A DNA stretch of 64,000 nt from Malurus cyaneus samueli. Lineage: Eukaryota > Chordata > Aves > Passeriformes > Maluridae. The stretch is from the NCBI GenBank assembly GCA_009741485.1, contig CM019236.1:35357458-35421457 (forward strand), in the 5' to 3' direction. Both the position numbers and the translations under genes were made by a program. The notes below the pieces were generated by a model that was given only the letters and a program-made list of their open reading frames with translations, did not search any database and was not told the origin of the DNA. This document shows positions 50,525-61,120 of the stretch, one piece after another. How positions within the stretch are numbered: position 1 is the stretch's first letter; each line of letters starts with the position of its first letter.

Positions 50525-51659
50525 TGTCATGATTTGGCACTGGCCAAACAGCAGGGACCCACAACAGCCGTTCACTCACACTCTACTACCACAGATGGAC
50601 AGAGGTGAGAAAAATTTAATGAAGTGGTCATGAGTCGAGATAAGGAGAGGGAGAAAATTCTCCAAGGGCAAAACAGGCTCAACTTAGAGTCACAAAGTGA
50701 ATTAATTACTCAAAAAGTCAGAGGAGGATAATGAAAAGCAAGATAAGGCCTTAAAGAAACACTTTTTCTCCCCACAACACCCCTTCCTTCTTCCAACCAG
50801 CAGCACGAGGAGACAGGGCTGCAGGGGTTTTGATCAGTTTTTGCCAAAGGTTTTCTTCCACTGCTCAGGGAGAAGAGTCTTTCCCCTGCAGTGCTGTGGG
50901 GTCCTTTTACAGGAGAGAGTTCTCCGCGAACTTCTCTAGTGTGGCTCCAATCCTACAAGCAGAGTCCCAAAACTGCTGCACCGTGAGTCCCTCGTCCCCT
51001 GGGTGCAGGCCCAAGGCTGTTCCATCTTGGGAGCAAGGCCTCTCTCTCCATGGCTCTCCTGCTGGACACAGCCCCTTCCCGGCATCCGCCCGCTCCGGCG
51101 TGGGGACCTCCCTCCTCCACGGGCTGCGGGTGGATCTCTGCACCCTCTGTGGACACCATGGGCTGCAGGGGGACAGCCTGCTCCACCATGGTCACCATGG
51201 GCTGCAGGGGACAGCCTGCTCCACCATGGTCACCATGGGCTGCAGGGGACAGCCTGCTCCACCATGGTCACCATGGGCTGCAGGGGACAGCCTGCTCCAC
51301 CATGGTCACCATGGGCTGCAGGGGACAGCCTGCTCCACCATGGTCACCATGGGCTCAGGGGGACAGCCTGCTCCACCATGGTCACCATGGGCTGCACGGG
51401 GACAGCCTGCTCCACCATGGTCACCATGGGCTGCAAAGGAATCCGGCGCCTGAAGCAGCTCCTTCCCCTCCTCCACATGTTACCACAAAGGTGTAACCAA
51501 CATCTCCAATTGGCCCTGCCTTGTCCAGCAGCATTTCCATCATCTCAGAGCCATCATGGACCAGCTCTACTGGACATGGCAGAAGTCTCTGGCAGCTTCT
51601 TACAGATGCCACCTCTGTGGCTCCCCTGCTACCAAAAACCAGGCCACAGAAAACCAACA
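50525..51659 (-). mobile_element. Full-length ~1.1 kb avian LTR with minisatellite
   Basis: It begins 'tgtcatgatttggcactggc' and ends 'ccacagaaaaccaaca'. Between them lie 'tcatgagtcgagataagga', 'ggtttcgtgg'-type promoter-distal blocks in degenerate form, 'tccatcttggga', 'cacgggctgcgggtggatct', and 'ctggacatggcagaagtct'. By comparison with other avian ERVL-type LTRs, whose sense 3' end carries a 'ttatctcgacccatga'-like block, the sense strand is the minus strand. No ERV body adjoins, so it is a solo LTR. A CTGTG pentamer occurs at 50,518-50,522 and at 51,660-51,664; it could be a target-site duplication only if the left boundary lies 2 bp further left. Frames of 148-220 codons here come from the internal repeat. 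Confidence 0.85.
51156..51436. repeat. 38-bp minisatellite inside LTR, 7 units plus partial
   Basis: Units start 'ccatgggctgcaggggacag' and end 'ctccaccatggtca'. Lengths are 39, 38, 38, 38, 38, 38 and 39 bp; the eighth copy, from 51,424, breaks off after 'ccatgggctgca'. The middle units are identical, which implies recent expansion or homogenisation. Because 38 is not a multiple of 3, all three + strand frames stay open and translate as a rotating low-complexity peptide; this is not evidence of coding. Confidence 0.97.
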
Positions 51660-51855
51660 CTGTGACATAGCCCATAAATGACACAGGAGATGCCCCCAAA
51701 TTATCCCACAGCCAAAGCATGGAAACAGTCCTGGCAAAGACAGCATCTCTACCAGTAGTATGTAGAAATGCTGTGGAAAAATAGAACTACAGTTCCATTT
51801 AATAAAATAGATTAATATGCTTAATTAAATTGTTGCTAACCTATCCAGACAAAAC

Positions 51856-51980
51856 ACAGAATCACAGTGTCATTTAAACTGGAAAATGCCTTTGAGATCA
51901 TTGAGCCCAACCATAAACCTAATTCTGCCAGCTCCGCTACCAGGGCATGTGACATCTACATGCCTCAAATTTTCTAAACT
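51856..51980 (-). repeat. CR1 LINE 3' fragment
   Basis: It shows the same CR1 subtype signature as 18,340-18,508: 'acagaatcacagtgtcattt', 'ggaaaatgcctttgagatca', 'gcccaaccataaacctaa' and 'gtgacatctacatgcct'. The tail lies left, so the element is on the minus strand. It is short and diverged. It starts about 200 bp right of the LTR. Confidence 0.85.
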
Positions 51981-54900
51981 AGAGCCTCCCTTCTATATCA
52001 CAGACAAGTAATGTAAGTCCCTGGGTATTGACACAGAAATGAAGCTGGAAGCAAGGAGGGGCATGGAATGCTTTTTTTTCAGAATGTGACTGCAAATGAA
52101 GCCTGCATGCCTGCTATGAAAACTCTATTATGATTTTTATATAATCATTAGTCAGTATAATCCCTTGTGATTTTTGTCATCATCTGGTCATCATTAACAG
52201 GATTTATACTATCAGACAAGTAATTTTCCTTAATTAAGTGACTAACTGGAGATGGTATCCTACAGAAAACATCTGATATCATAATAAATATCCTCAAAAA
52301 TTTCTTATGTGCACAGGCAAAGGTCTTTTATCAGTATTTCTTAATGTTACTGAGCAGTAAGTTTCACCTTTAACAGCTGAATAACTTTGCTTCTATTGCT
52401 ACCAGATATAGTATAGAATTTTTGAGCAAAGTCAATTGTACATTCCTTTATCTTGATCTGACTTTAGAAGTCTAATTCTTAATACTATGTGCAGATTATT
52501 TCTATTTGCATTCTTCATTCATCTATTTGCAGTCCTCATTCTTCATTTTCAAAGGACAGAACAGTGGCCAAGAGCAAGTACTAAAGCTTTATGAGTATCT
52601 GCCTAATTTAAATAAGGAAGTGAACCTTTTCCTAGATTTTGAGACAAACATGCAAATATTTTTCCTACATTTCCTCTAGAGTTCTTCACATTCAGTGACA
52701 TGACTGTTTCTGCTAATGTAAATGAACAAAGGATAGAACAGAATATTCTTTCCTAATTAACATAAGATCAATGTAACTGGAAGAATGGCTAAATGACCAA
52801 AGTAAAAAAAATAATGATTTTTCAAGAAATCTGTGTTCTTCTGGGTAAACCTGAGGTGATCCTAACTTACCAAAACTGTCATCTATAAGACTTAGTTGAT
52901 AGTCCATGATGGCCCTCTTCTCATACTATCCTTTCAACTGTTCTCATAGAATCCAAAATATAAAATTTACTCAAAGAGTAGGGAGAAGAGAGATTTCCTC
53001 AGCATTAGCATTGGCCAACTCCTCTTTTCAGTCTCTTCTTAAGGGAGCATAACAATGTGGATTCGTCCTACAGAGTGATGATTGTGATATCATTTTCCTC
53101 CTGAAGAAAAAAAAATATTAAAGAAAATAGTGATCTCAACAACTAACCTAAACTACATTCCCCAGAGTTCTGTTTTCAAGGAATTCCATGTTTTGAAAGT
53201 CACTTATTTTTTACAGATTATGCTGTCATGTCTGGGACAAAAAAAAAAAAAAAAAAAAAAAAACCTGCGCTTTTTTCCTATCAGGTTACTGGGAGCAACA
53301 CAAATTCATTCACTGAGATTCATTACAGAGGAACAAAGTTCTGAAGTTTTCTGCTATATAACAGTGGCGGTGTGGTCTTCCCACAGACAAAATATAACCT
53401 GCAAAGGGAAGTCTTCAATAGGAAGATGTTTTTCTGTTCCAGAATTCTTATAATAGAAGCATATATACAAATCTATAATCAAGCAAATACTAGAATATAT
53501 TTTTTCAGGGGTTTTTATTACTTTTGTGCTATTCGATAGAGCTTTTTTTCAGAACAGTTACTATTTTCAGAGTGTTTTGGTCTCAACTTAGCACAATCAT
53601 TGAGCACATCATTTGTTCGTTCCATTATTTTGCTCATCAGCTCCTATAATAGCAGTACCATGGGAATTGAAGTAACTTAGTGTAAAATAATGTTCAAAAT
53701 GAAGATCGCTAAATTCCCTTTGGGAGAAAAAGTCTTGAGTGACCAATTAGAACCCTACCTATCTGGTAGATTATGCAAATATAAGTCTTGGAATTCAAAT
53801 GTTTTACCAGAATCTGATTCATCCTGACCTCTTTTTGGAACAGACCCCCACAAAGTTCTTGAGATCCTAGTTCCCAAAGTCAAGCAGTTGGAGAGCTGAT
53901 TTGCAGACAGACAGAGAATGAAACTCCTTTTAAGAGTAAACCTTCATCTCTGGTGTGTATTCCAACTTAATATAACACAAGTCTCATTGAGCAGTAGAAA
54001 TAGCATGAACACACTTCCACAAGGCCTTTCTTTTTCACTTCTGTCTTGTGCCTTCTCTAGAAGTTGGGCACCCACACGATGGACCACACAAGGGATATGA
54101 TCTGTCTGACAACAAAGACTTTTTTCCCCAGAATTAACTTTCATCTGGAGCTGTTCCCTGACCTAATTTGCAGTGTGACTGCATCCCAGCCACAAAGGAG
54201 CATCTGAAGATTCTGAGCAGAATGGAGACATGTCTTCTGCTCACAGCAATGAGTTAGGCAAGACTAAATTGCTAACTAAAGACCGAACTGCAGAGTTATG
54301 GCGGAATGAGATATTTTAACTTATCAGAATCCATGTAATCAAGAAACTGGCATATATTTTCTGGCTTCTGACAGTAATAAATATATGAAAAAAAAAGGTA
54401 AAAACTTACGGTTTATTTTTCTTTTGTGATTTCATGTTATGTAAATCCAAAGCATGAAATGCACTGCCTGAAAATGTGTGTCCTTAATGCACCCTTTATT
54501 CCATTAGTTCTATAAGTCAGTGATTTCATTGTTCATATTTCAGCTCCCCTTCTGCAATAATAAATTTGATCAGGCTCTTATTGTACGAGGGAGAGACATA
54601 CCTGGAAAAAAGTCTTGAAGTTCAGATATCTTTCTCTGTTCTGTGGGAAATTTTGAAGTCAATGCAAGCATATACAACATCTTGCAGAACAGGTGATTCT
54701 TTGCTTTTTTTATATCAGTAATTTTCATCAACTGAGTTTGTGTTCTGCTAAGAGCAGTCAGGTGTAGTTAAACACAGTGAGGTGAAAGCCATAGGATGCA
54801 ATAAGGTAAATTATACCACATAATACAATTTACAAGATAGTGACTAAAGAAACCCTAAATTTTTCTTCTTACCTTGTTTCAGTGCACCAGTGCAATTTTT

Positions 54901-57081
54901 TCACTTTCAAGCGCAGTTATAATATATTTGTCATAAACTGGAGTAACATGAATCTACAGCACCATGTGCCTCAGTTTCATCTTAACTGTACTGTATAAAA
55001 ATCAAAGTTAAGTTTGTAAATGAAGACAAGAGATAATATTGGACTAACATAATTCTTTTAATTACTGGCTGGGAACCCTTCAATTTTTGCAGTAGTATCT
55101 GGAGTTCTTCGAAGAGGAGAGTTTTCAGACTTCCAGGTCGACTGCAGTCCTGTTGTACATGATTATCTCTACAAAAAGATCAAAAGCTTGTCAACACTTT
55201 TTAAAGTTTGTAAAATATTTGCATTTCTGCAGATTAAACAATCAATAATGTAAAATACATCATAATTATGTCATATTAATAACTCACTAGCTATAAATCA
55301 TTGTAATTATAAATTATTTGAGCTTATTGAATTAATTTCCTGAGCACTTTTCATTGATCTGCACTCAAAGTACCTAAGATTGTGCCATCTTTGTGGTACT
55401 GTGTAGATGTAAGTTTTAAAAGAAAACTTTTTCAGTGTAAGTTTTGCTTCAGAAATGAAACTTTGTAGCAATTGCAAAATAAAGCCCTAATTTGGAAATT
55501 AATTATTTAGACATTTTGAGAAAACTGATTAAGTGCTTTGAATTTCCCAATTGCGTCAGTCTTCTGAAATTGTTAAAAGCTAAAGGAAATGGAAATATAC
55601 CTAAAAAAATTATGGCAAAGGATGTAAAATTACTGAAAATAAGTCTCCAAAGGCCTTTTGCATAAAGGATAAAGTTATATGTTTACTCCCAATAGCAAAG
55701 CTGGAGAGGTTTTGCCACATGACAACCTGAAGTTAAATATGACACTGACAAGTTGGGATGGAAAGATTTCATGCAGCAACCTTCATCCTCACACACAATT
55801 TCCTTCTTTTTTGTTGTAACTTATATCTACATATTTGAACTTGCTCAGAAAATCTTTTGGAAACCTGCTGTCCTCTGTATTTCCATCCAGTGATAGCAAA
55901 ACTGGAATTCTCATAGGCAAAAGGACACTGCCATTTTACCCTTGAGGTCAGAAATTATGACAAGGGCCCATTTTTGTTAAATGATAGCATTATCATGTTT
56001 CTTGAAAACACCAGAGCAAAGCCATGGAGAAACCTTACTGCTGCTCCATGATGGAATTTCATATTCTTGAAATAAGTGAAAAATAAACACATAAGTAGAA
56101 TTTAGCTCCTACAAAAATTATTTCAGCTGTGCTTCATCAGTTTTTTTACCTTTTAAAGCACTTAAATAGAGCTTTTTTTACCTCTGAATATTAACTACCA
56201 ACTTGTTACCATTTAGTTGAAAATGTTATATTCAAATGTTCATGATACAAGGAAGAGATTGGTCCCACTATGAGTAAAATGCTGCTCTTAAACTTCTTTT
56301 CCCAGAGGATTTTACTAGGAAGGAGACAGTATAATTGCTCTGAGGAGAATAAAGATTTGAGCCTATGGGTTATGGGTCAATGGAAATCTAAATTGGCAGT
56401 GAAGATGTTAACTGACATAAAGTATAGACACAACACTACTGGAGATAAACAATTGGTATTTACATTGGCAAATATTCTTGCTGCATTATGTTTGCCCTAT
56501 TTACTTCTTTGTCAGTAATGCATCATGTATCCTATAGCATAATCCTTCTCTCAGCACTTACCAATGAACTATGAAATAGTATTAAATAGAATTAATTAGA
56601 AGTTTTAATGAATCATGTCTGTCCTCATTTATTATACAATGTAATTTTCAAGGAGTGATTAATTATGAGCTACAGATGAGTGAATGGTTAATGTAGTTTG
56701 TTAACCTTACTAAGAAGCTACAGTACGTGGTGCAAGTTAGTTCTCCTCTATTGTTAGCACACTTCAGTGCTTGCCATTACTTCAAGTGAACAAGATTTTC
56801 ATGACTTTGCTATTAAGATGCAGAATCGGCTACTTGCTAACCTTCCTCCTGTATTATTTTTACAATCTCTGATGAATGATAGCCTTCTCCTTCCTTTCCT
56901 TTCAACCTTAATTTACAAAGCAGATGGAAGCCATATGACAAAAACCCTCCCTCCCATCAAATGAATTTGTATACTGAAATCCCATCTAGCTCGTGTAATA
57001 TTTTACCCAACACTAACCAAAATTGCTGTCTTCTGCTATGTTTTTAGCACAAAATATTGCCATAACTAAAATTCCAACACA
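51981..57081. other. Unannotated AT-rich DNA, no gene seen
   Basis: About 5.1 kb without a recognised family. A poly-A tract is at 53,239-53,263. The stretch around 55,200-55,570 is rich in TAATTA-type motifs and is noted in the findings. Frames are 107 codons or fewer and unrecognised. Confidence 0.6.
53239..53263. repeat. Poly-A tract
   Basis: About 25 consecutive A residues. No element body was recognised to its left. Confidence 0.95.
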
Positions 57082-57616
57082 TGCTTTTCGTCCCAGCTGG
57101 AGCTGATAACATACCAATGTTCCAGGTACAGCTGAGCAGTTTTTTCACAGTGCCAAGGTCTTTTCATTCTCCAGTGCTTCCCTGTAGGGACTAGGCTGGA
57201 GCTGCACAAGAAGGTGGATGAACACACGGTTCAGAGAGCTGAACTCAGCAGACCAAAGGGATATCCCATGCCATACAGCTATGTGCTCAGCAATAAAAAC
57301 TCAGGGAAAAGAGGAAGAGTGAAATATGTCTTTTGTGTGACAGCATTTTTCTATTCAAGTACTTTTAATGTACTGAGCCCTTGCTTTCCAGGAGGAAGCT
57401 AGACATCTGCCCGCCCATGGGAAGTAGTGAATGCATTCTTATTTTGCTTTGTTTGCATGTGCATCTTTACTTCACTTCCTAAATTGTCTTTATCTTTACT
57501 CACAAGTTGGTTTGCTTTTTGGGGGTTTTGACCTTCCTATTTTCTAGCCCATCTTGCTGCAGGGAATGAGAGAGACTGGGTAGAGGTTTACCTGCCACTG
57601 GAATCAGTTCACCACA
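57082..57616 (+). mobile_element. Solo ERVL-type LTR
   Basis: It follows an avian LTR family in order: 'agctgataacatacca', 'cacagtgccaaggtctttt', 'ggctggagctgcacaagaag', 'gaccaaagggatatccca', 'tgctcagcaataaaaactca' (TATA-like), 'gagcccttgctttccagga', 'ctgcccgcccatgggaagta', 'aaattgtctttatctttact', and a terminal 'ttcaccaca'. There is no adjoining ERV body. It appears to lack part of the usual 5' end. It is related to the LTR at 12,733-13,182 but keeps the 3' region that that one has lost. Confidence 0.8.
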
Positions 57617-58149
57617 GTTCCCATTCAGTCTTCTTTGAAAACCAATCATACAACACAGGGGACACTTCAGCCAATATACATTGAGATGATTCTCTTTTAT
57701 TACTTTGGAGGGATGACAACACTTTCTAATAGCCAAGTTCTCAATAGCAGTATAACTTAACAAGACTATGTATTTCTCATACAAACAGAAATCAATGCCT
57801 GCTTAATTACCCAGGGTTTGGGTTTTTTTCATTCTTCGTAAGTTTTACCTCATTATTTTGGAGTCTTAGAGAGGAGTATCCTTGTTTCTATTTATCAAAT
57901 GGTAGTAAGTAAAATAAGCTCATGAATTTGCAGTCATCCAAATGCAGTGGTTGCCTGTCTAATTCTGCAAGGAGTCATAGACAGGGATTTTGCCCTCAGA
58001 CTGCCTTTATAAGCTTCAGTACAGAAATGATTGCTTAAAATGTGGCTTCAAAGGATTCTCTATACACACCTTTTGCACATGGCAGGATCCAATTCTTTGT
58101 GTCCACTACCATGTTTGCCTACAGCAATATCCTTAGCTTTTGCTAAGTG

Positions 58150-58168
58150 GATATATATATATATATAT
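58150..58168. repeat. (AT)n microsatellite, short
   Basis: About nine AT units, followed closely by a second 'gtggatatata' motif. Confidence 0.9.
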
Positions 58169-59469
58169 CAGTGGATATATAAGAGTTCAAGTTCTTGCTT
58201 CAATGATAATATGAAGTGGATCTCATACACATTCATAGTCAACTGCAAATTTATTATAGACCTTGTAAGATATTCAATAGCTTAAACCTTAGAAATGTAA
58301 GCATACAGCTTACTAAAACATTTCTGTTGATGTATAAGTATGTTCAACTGTGTTTTCCTCAACCATGCTGAAAATACTGCAAGATAGTTGTGATCCAAAG
58401 CTTAAATTCCTAATCTCAGAACTGTAGACCAAAAAAAATTTTGACCTCAGCAACATAAATACTTGGGGATTTATAACAGCTTATATATTTAAAGATGTTG
58501 AGGCAGACAGTGTTAGCTAAGTGTTGATATACTTATGCCCAGGCTGAATGATCTGAGCAGGAGCTTCATTAGATAGGAACCATCAAAAACTGATTAAATT
58601 ATTTGCATTGAAGTAAAAAAAGTTATTCAGAAATTATTTCTTTGTGTGTGAGGCATGCATGTATTATTCTTAAAATCAAAGGGATTCTATCATTAAATTT
58701 ATCCCAAGGCAACTTAGTCAGTGACAGTTTCTTTCATTGATTCATAATTCATCTCCATACTAAGGGGTACCTGATCAAATGAGTTTTACATATTTTATTG
58801 TGTATTTGTATTTGCTGAGACAGTTTAAGCAGCTACCAAAACAAAACAAAAAAATATTTCATTTCCTCTTAGCACTAGAACATTTGAAAAACATGGCTTC
58901 TTCACAAATTGCTTTCCCATAAGTGCTCATGAGTATCACAAGGTTTTCAGTTTGAACTGAATTTTATAGCTGTTTGTCACCACTTGTTGCCTGGTCATAT
59001 TCATGTTTAATGCTCCTACAGCAGGATGCTCTGCCCTGGAATGTGGTCAGGCAACTCAGGCAATGCCCTGGTTGCAAGTCTATAAGTGGTGGACTGAGAG
59101 GGGGCTGTCAAGATGGTTTGGGATTGAATTATGCTAAAACCAGTCTGGCTTGTCAACCCCTAGGCTAACATCATGACAGTGGGACAAAAATGTGGCAGAT
59201 ATAGCAAAGTATCCTTACTGAGAAATGCTAAGGTGACCAGAACATGTATGACTGACAGTCACTTTATACTCTGTAAGTCCAGTCCCACATTCATATATTT
59301 AGGTTCTCCTAATATATACCTTCTTAGAGTGTGGATGAAGATTTCTCATTTGGGTGGATATAACCCTCAGTGTTACTCCTCAAGGCTGAGCGAAAGAGAT
59401 TTTGCTCACAATTTTAGAATGCATGTGTTACATCCATCTCTACTTTAATGATGGTTTCCTTTTGCTAGC

Positions 59470-59616
59470 TTTTGCTAGCAAAATACAATTGCTTTGATAT
59501 AGTGCACTATCCTATCCTAATACAAGCAAAATACAAAGCAAAATACAATTGCTTTAACAGGATTGCTTTGATATAGTGCACTGTCCTATCCTATCCTATC
59601 CTAGCCTGTCCTATCA
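59470..59616. repeat. Local tandem duplication with (CTATC)n
   Basis: The string 'gcaaaatacaattgcttt' occurs near 59,478 and 59,538, and 'attgctttgatatagtgcac' recurs about 75 bp apart. The right-hand copy ends in at least five CTATC-like pentamers (59,585-59,616). A 14-bp perfect palindrome, 'ttttgctagcaaaa', opens the block at 59,470-59,483. Confidence 0.85.
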
Positions 59617-60988
59617 ATTTTAACTTATATACTGTATAGTATATAATTCTGATCAAGATATTTTTGTCTAATCATTTATTATAATAAATAATTAATTTTT
59701 ACATAAATAGGTCTGATTTTCCATTCTTAAATCTACAGAGTAAAGTTGTACAAAAGTTCAATCCACCTCTATAATTTCTTAGACTCAAACTATTGAAAGT
59801 CTGAGGCTAAGATTGTATCCAGCTGCACCCAGCGGCTCTGAGAAGGAGTTTAGAAAGCAAGGGGGTCCTTTCTGTGCCTCATGACTCAGCAGGAAGGCTT
59901 CTCTAACAAACTTTGTTTGAAGCTTCCACTCCCACCAGCAACAGTCCCCCTCTTGTAATACACAACATATCTCAGGTGTTAACTTGGCAGAAGTCATTGT
60001 AAACACAGTTCTCAACTAAAGGAGAATACATCTGAAAATATATTTAAATAAATAAAAAACACAGAATAACCTCATGGTACGAATGAGACACATCAGTCAC
60101 AAAACTGAAGTCAGATGGAAAAATTTCAATAAAACAAAAGAAATATCTGTGGAATGAGGCTCAGTTTGCACAGACCTCAAACTGCAGGACTCCTGATACA
60201 GAAAGGCTGCTGCTGAGATACATCAAAAGTTCATCTTTATTGAAGAACAATTGCATGACCTAGTTTCTGGTCAGCAATAAGCTTTTGAAGAAACTTCAGG
60301 AGCTGATAAAAATCTCTGTCAAGTTAGAAAGTACACTTTTCTCTTTACACCAATAGGAAGGAGGGATTTGAAAAGATTTTTTGTACTAGGTAGAGGAAGT
60401 TTCAGATCAAGTTGGTATGCATGAAAATGTTTCCATTTTGAGTAACTAGAAACAGCATAACAGAAAAACATAAGGAAGACATGATATGATTCAACTGTTC
60501 ATATTCACAAAGCCAGGCTTAAATTATACAAAACAGGTAGACAAGATTCTTTAAAAGGCATCTATGATGTGTTGGCTGTACCCACCTAAACTATATGAAA
60601 AGCGAATAGAAGTATGGGATTTTTTCACCTGTCTGGGTTTAGGGGTTTTTTTTTGCTGCTTCTGCAGTTCTACCTACCCATTCTAAAATCCAATCCCAGA
60701 TATCAGACTAAATCAGCATGCTTTAAGCTAGACTGTTTACTTAACTCCCAGTTCTCTCCTGCTGTTCTACACACGTACTTTAATGTCCCATGCCAGGCCA
60801 GCTTTCTGAAGTACATCATCTAGACTGACAGACATGCCCTGTAGTGGATGGGCTCCAGAAACAGGCAGCAGCTCAGAGCAGTAACTCTGGATCAGGCTTG
60901 GGAGAAGTATCAACAGGTGACAGATTTGATAGGTGCTTGTCCCTAAATGAAGGAGATTAAATGTGGTGGTAGGAGAGGAAGGAGGAAT

Positions 60989-61120
60989 CCGAGAATCAGA
61001 GAATACTCTGAGTTGAAAGGGATCCGCAAGGGTCATTGAGTACAACTCTTAAGTTAATGTATGGATAGAATCCACAAGCTTGGTGTCATTAGTACCTTCT
61101 CTTACCAGCTAGGTTGATAT
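60989..61120 (-). repeat. tRNA-Ile-derived SINE fragment (TguSINE1-like)
   Basis: The left part, 'gagaatcagagaatactctg' and 'tcattgagtacaactctt', is the reverse complement of a CR1-type 3' tail. To its right comes 'atggatagaatccacaagct' and 'tggtgtcattagtacc', which, read on the minus strand, resembles the T-arm/anticodon side of a tRNA-Ile gene ('gttcgatcc'-like B box, diverged). A tRNA-Ile head joined to a CR1 tail is the known architecture of a zebra finch SINE. The A-box side is weak, so the left-of-element (right as written) boundary is uncertain. Confidence 0.6.

Larger units (their letters stand above)
57617..60988. other. Unannotated AT-rich DNA
   Basis: No gene recognised. It holds an (AT)n run and a local duplication with CTATC repeats, both listed separately. 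A less AT-rich stretch at about 58,970-59,200 could be an old repeat, but I cannot name it; the 64- and 91-codon frames there are unrecognised. Confidence 0.6.

Noticed and set aside
51156..51436. CRISPR-like regular array
   Set aside because: Units are contiguous 38-39-bp tandem copies without unique spacers, inside a vertebrate LTR; it is a minisatellite.
57500..57784. 94-codon minus-strand frame
   Set aside because: It begins in unannotated DNA and ends in the 3' part of a solo LTR; no family resemblance.
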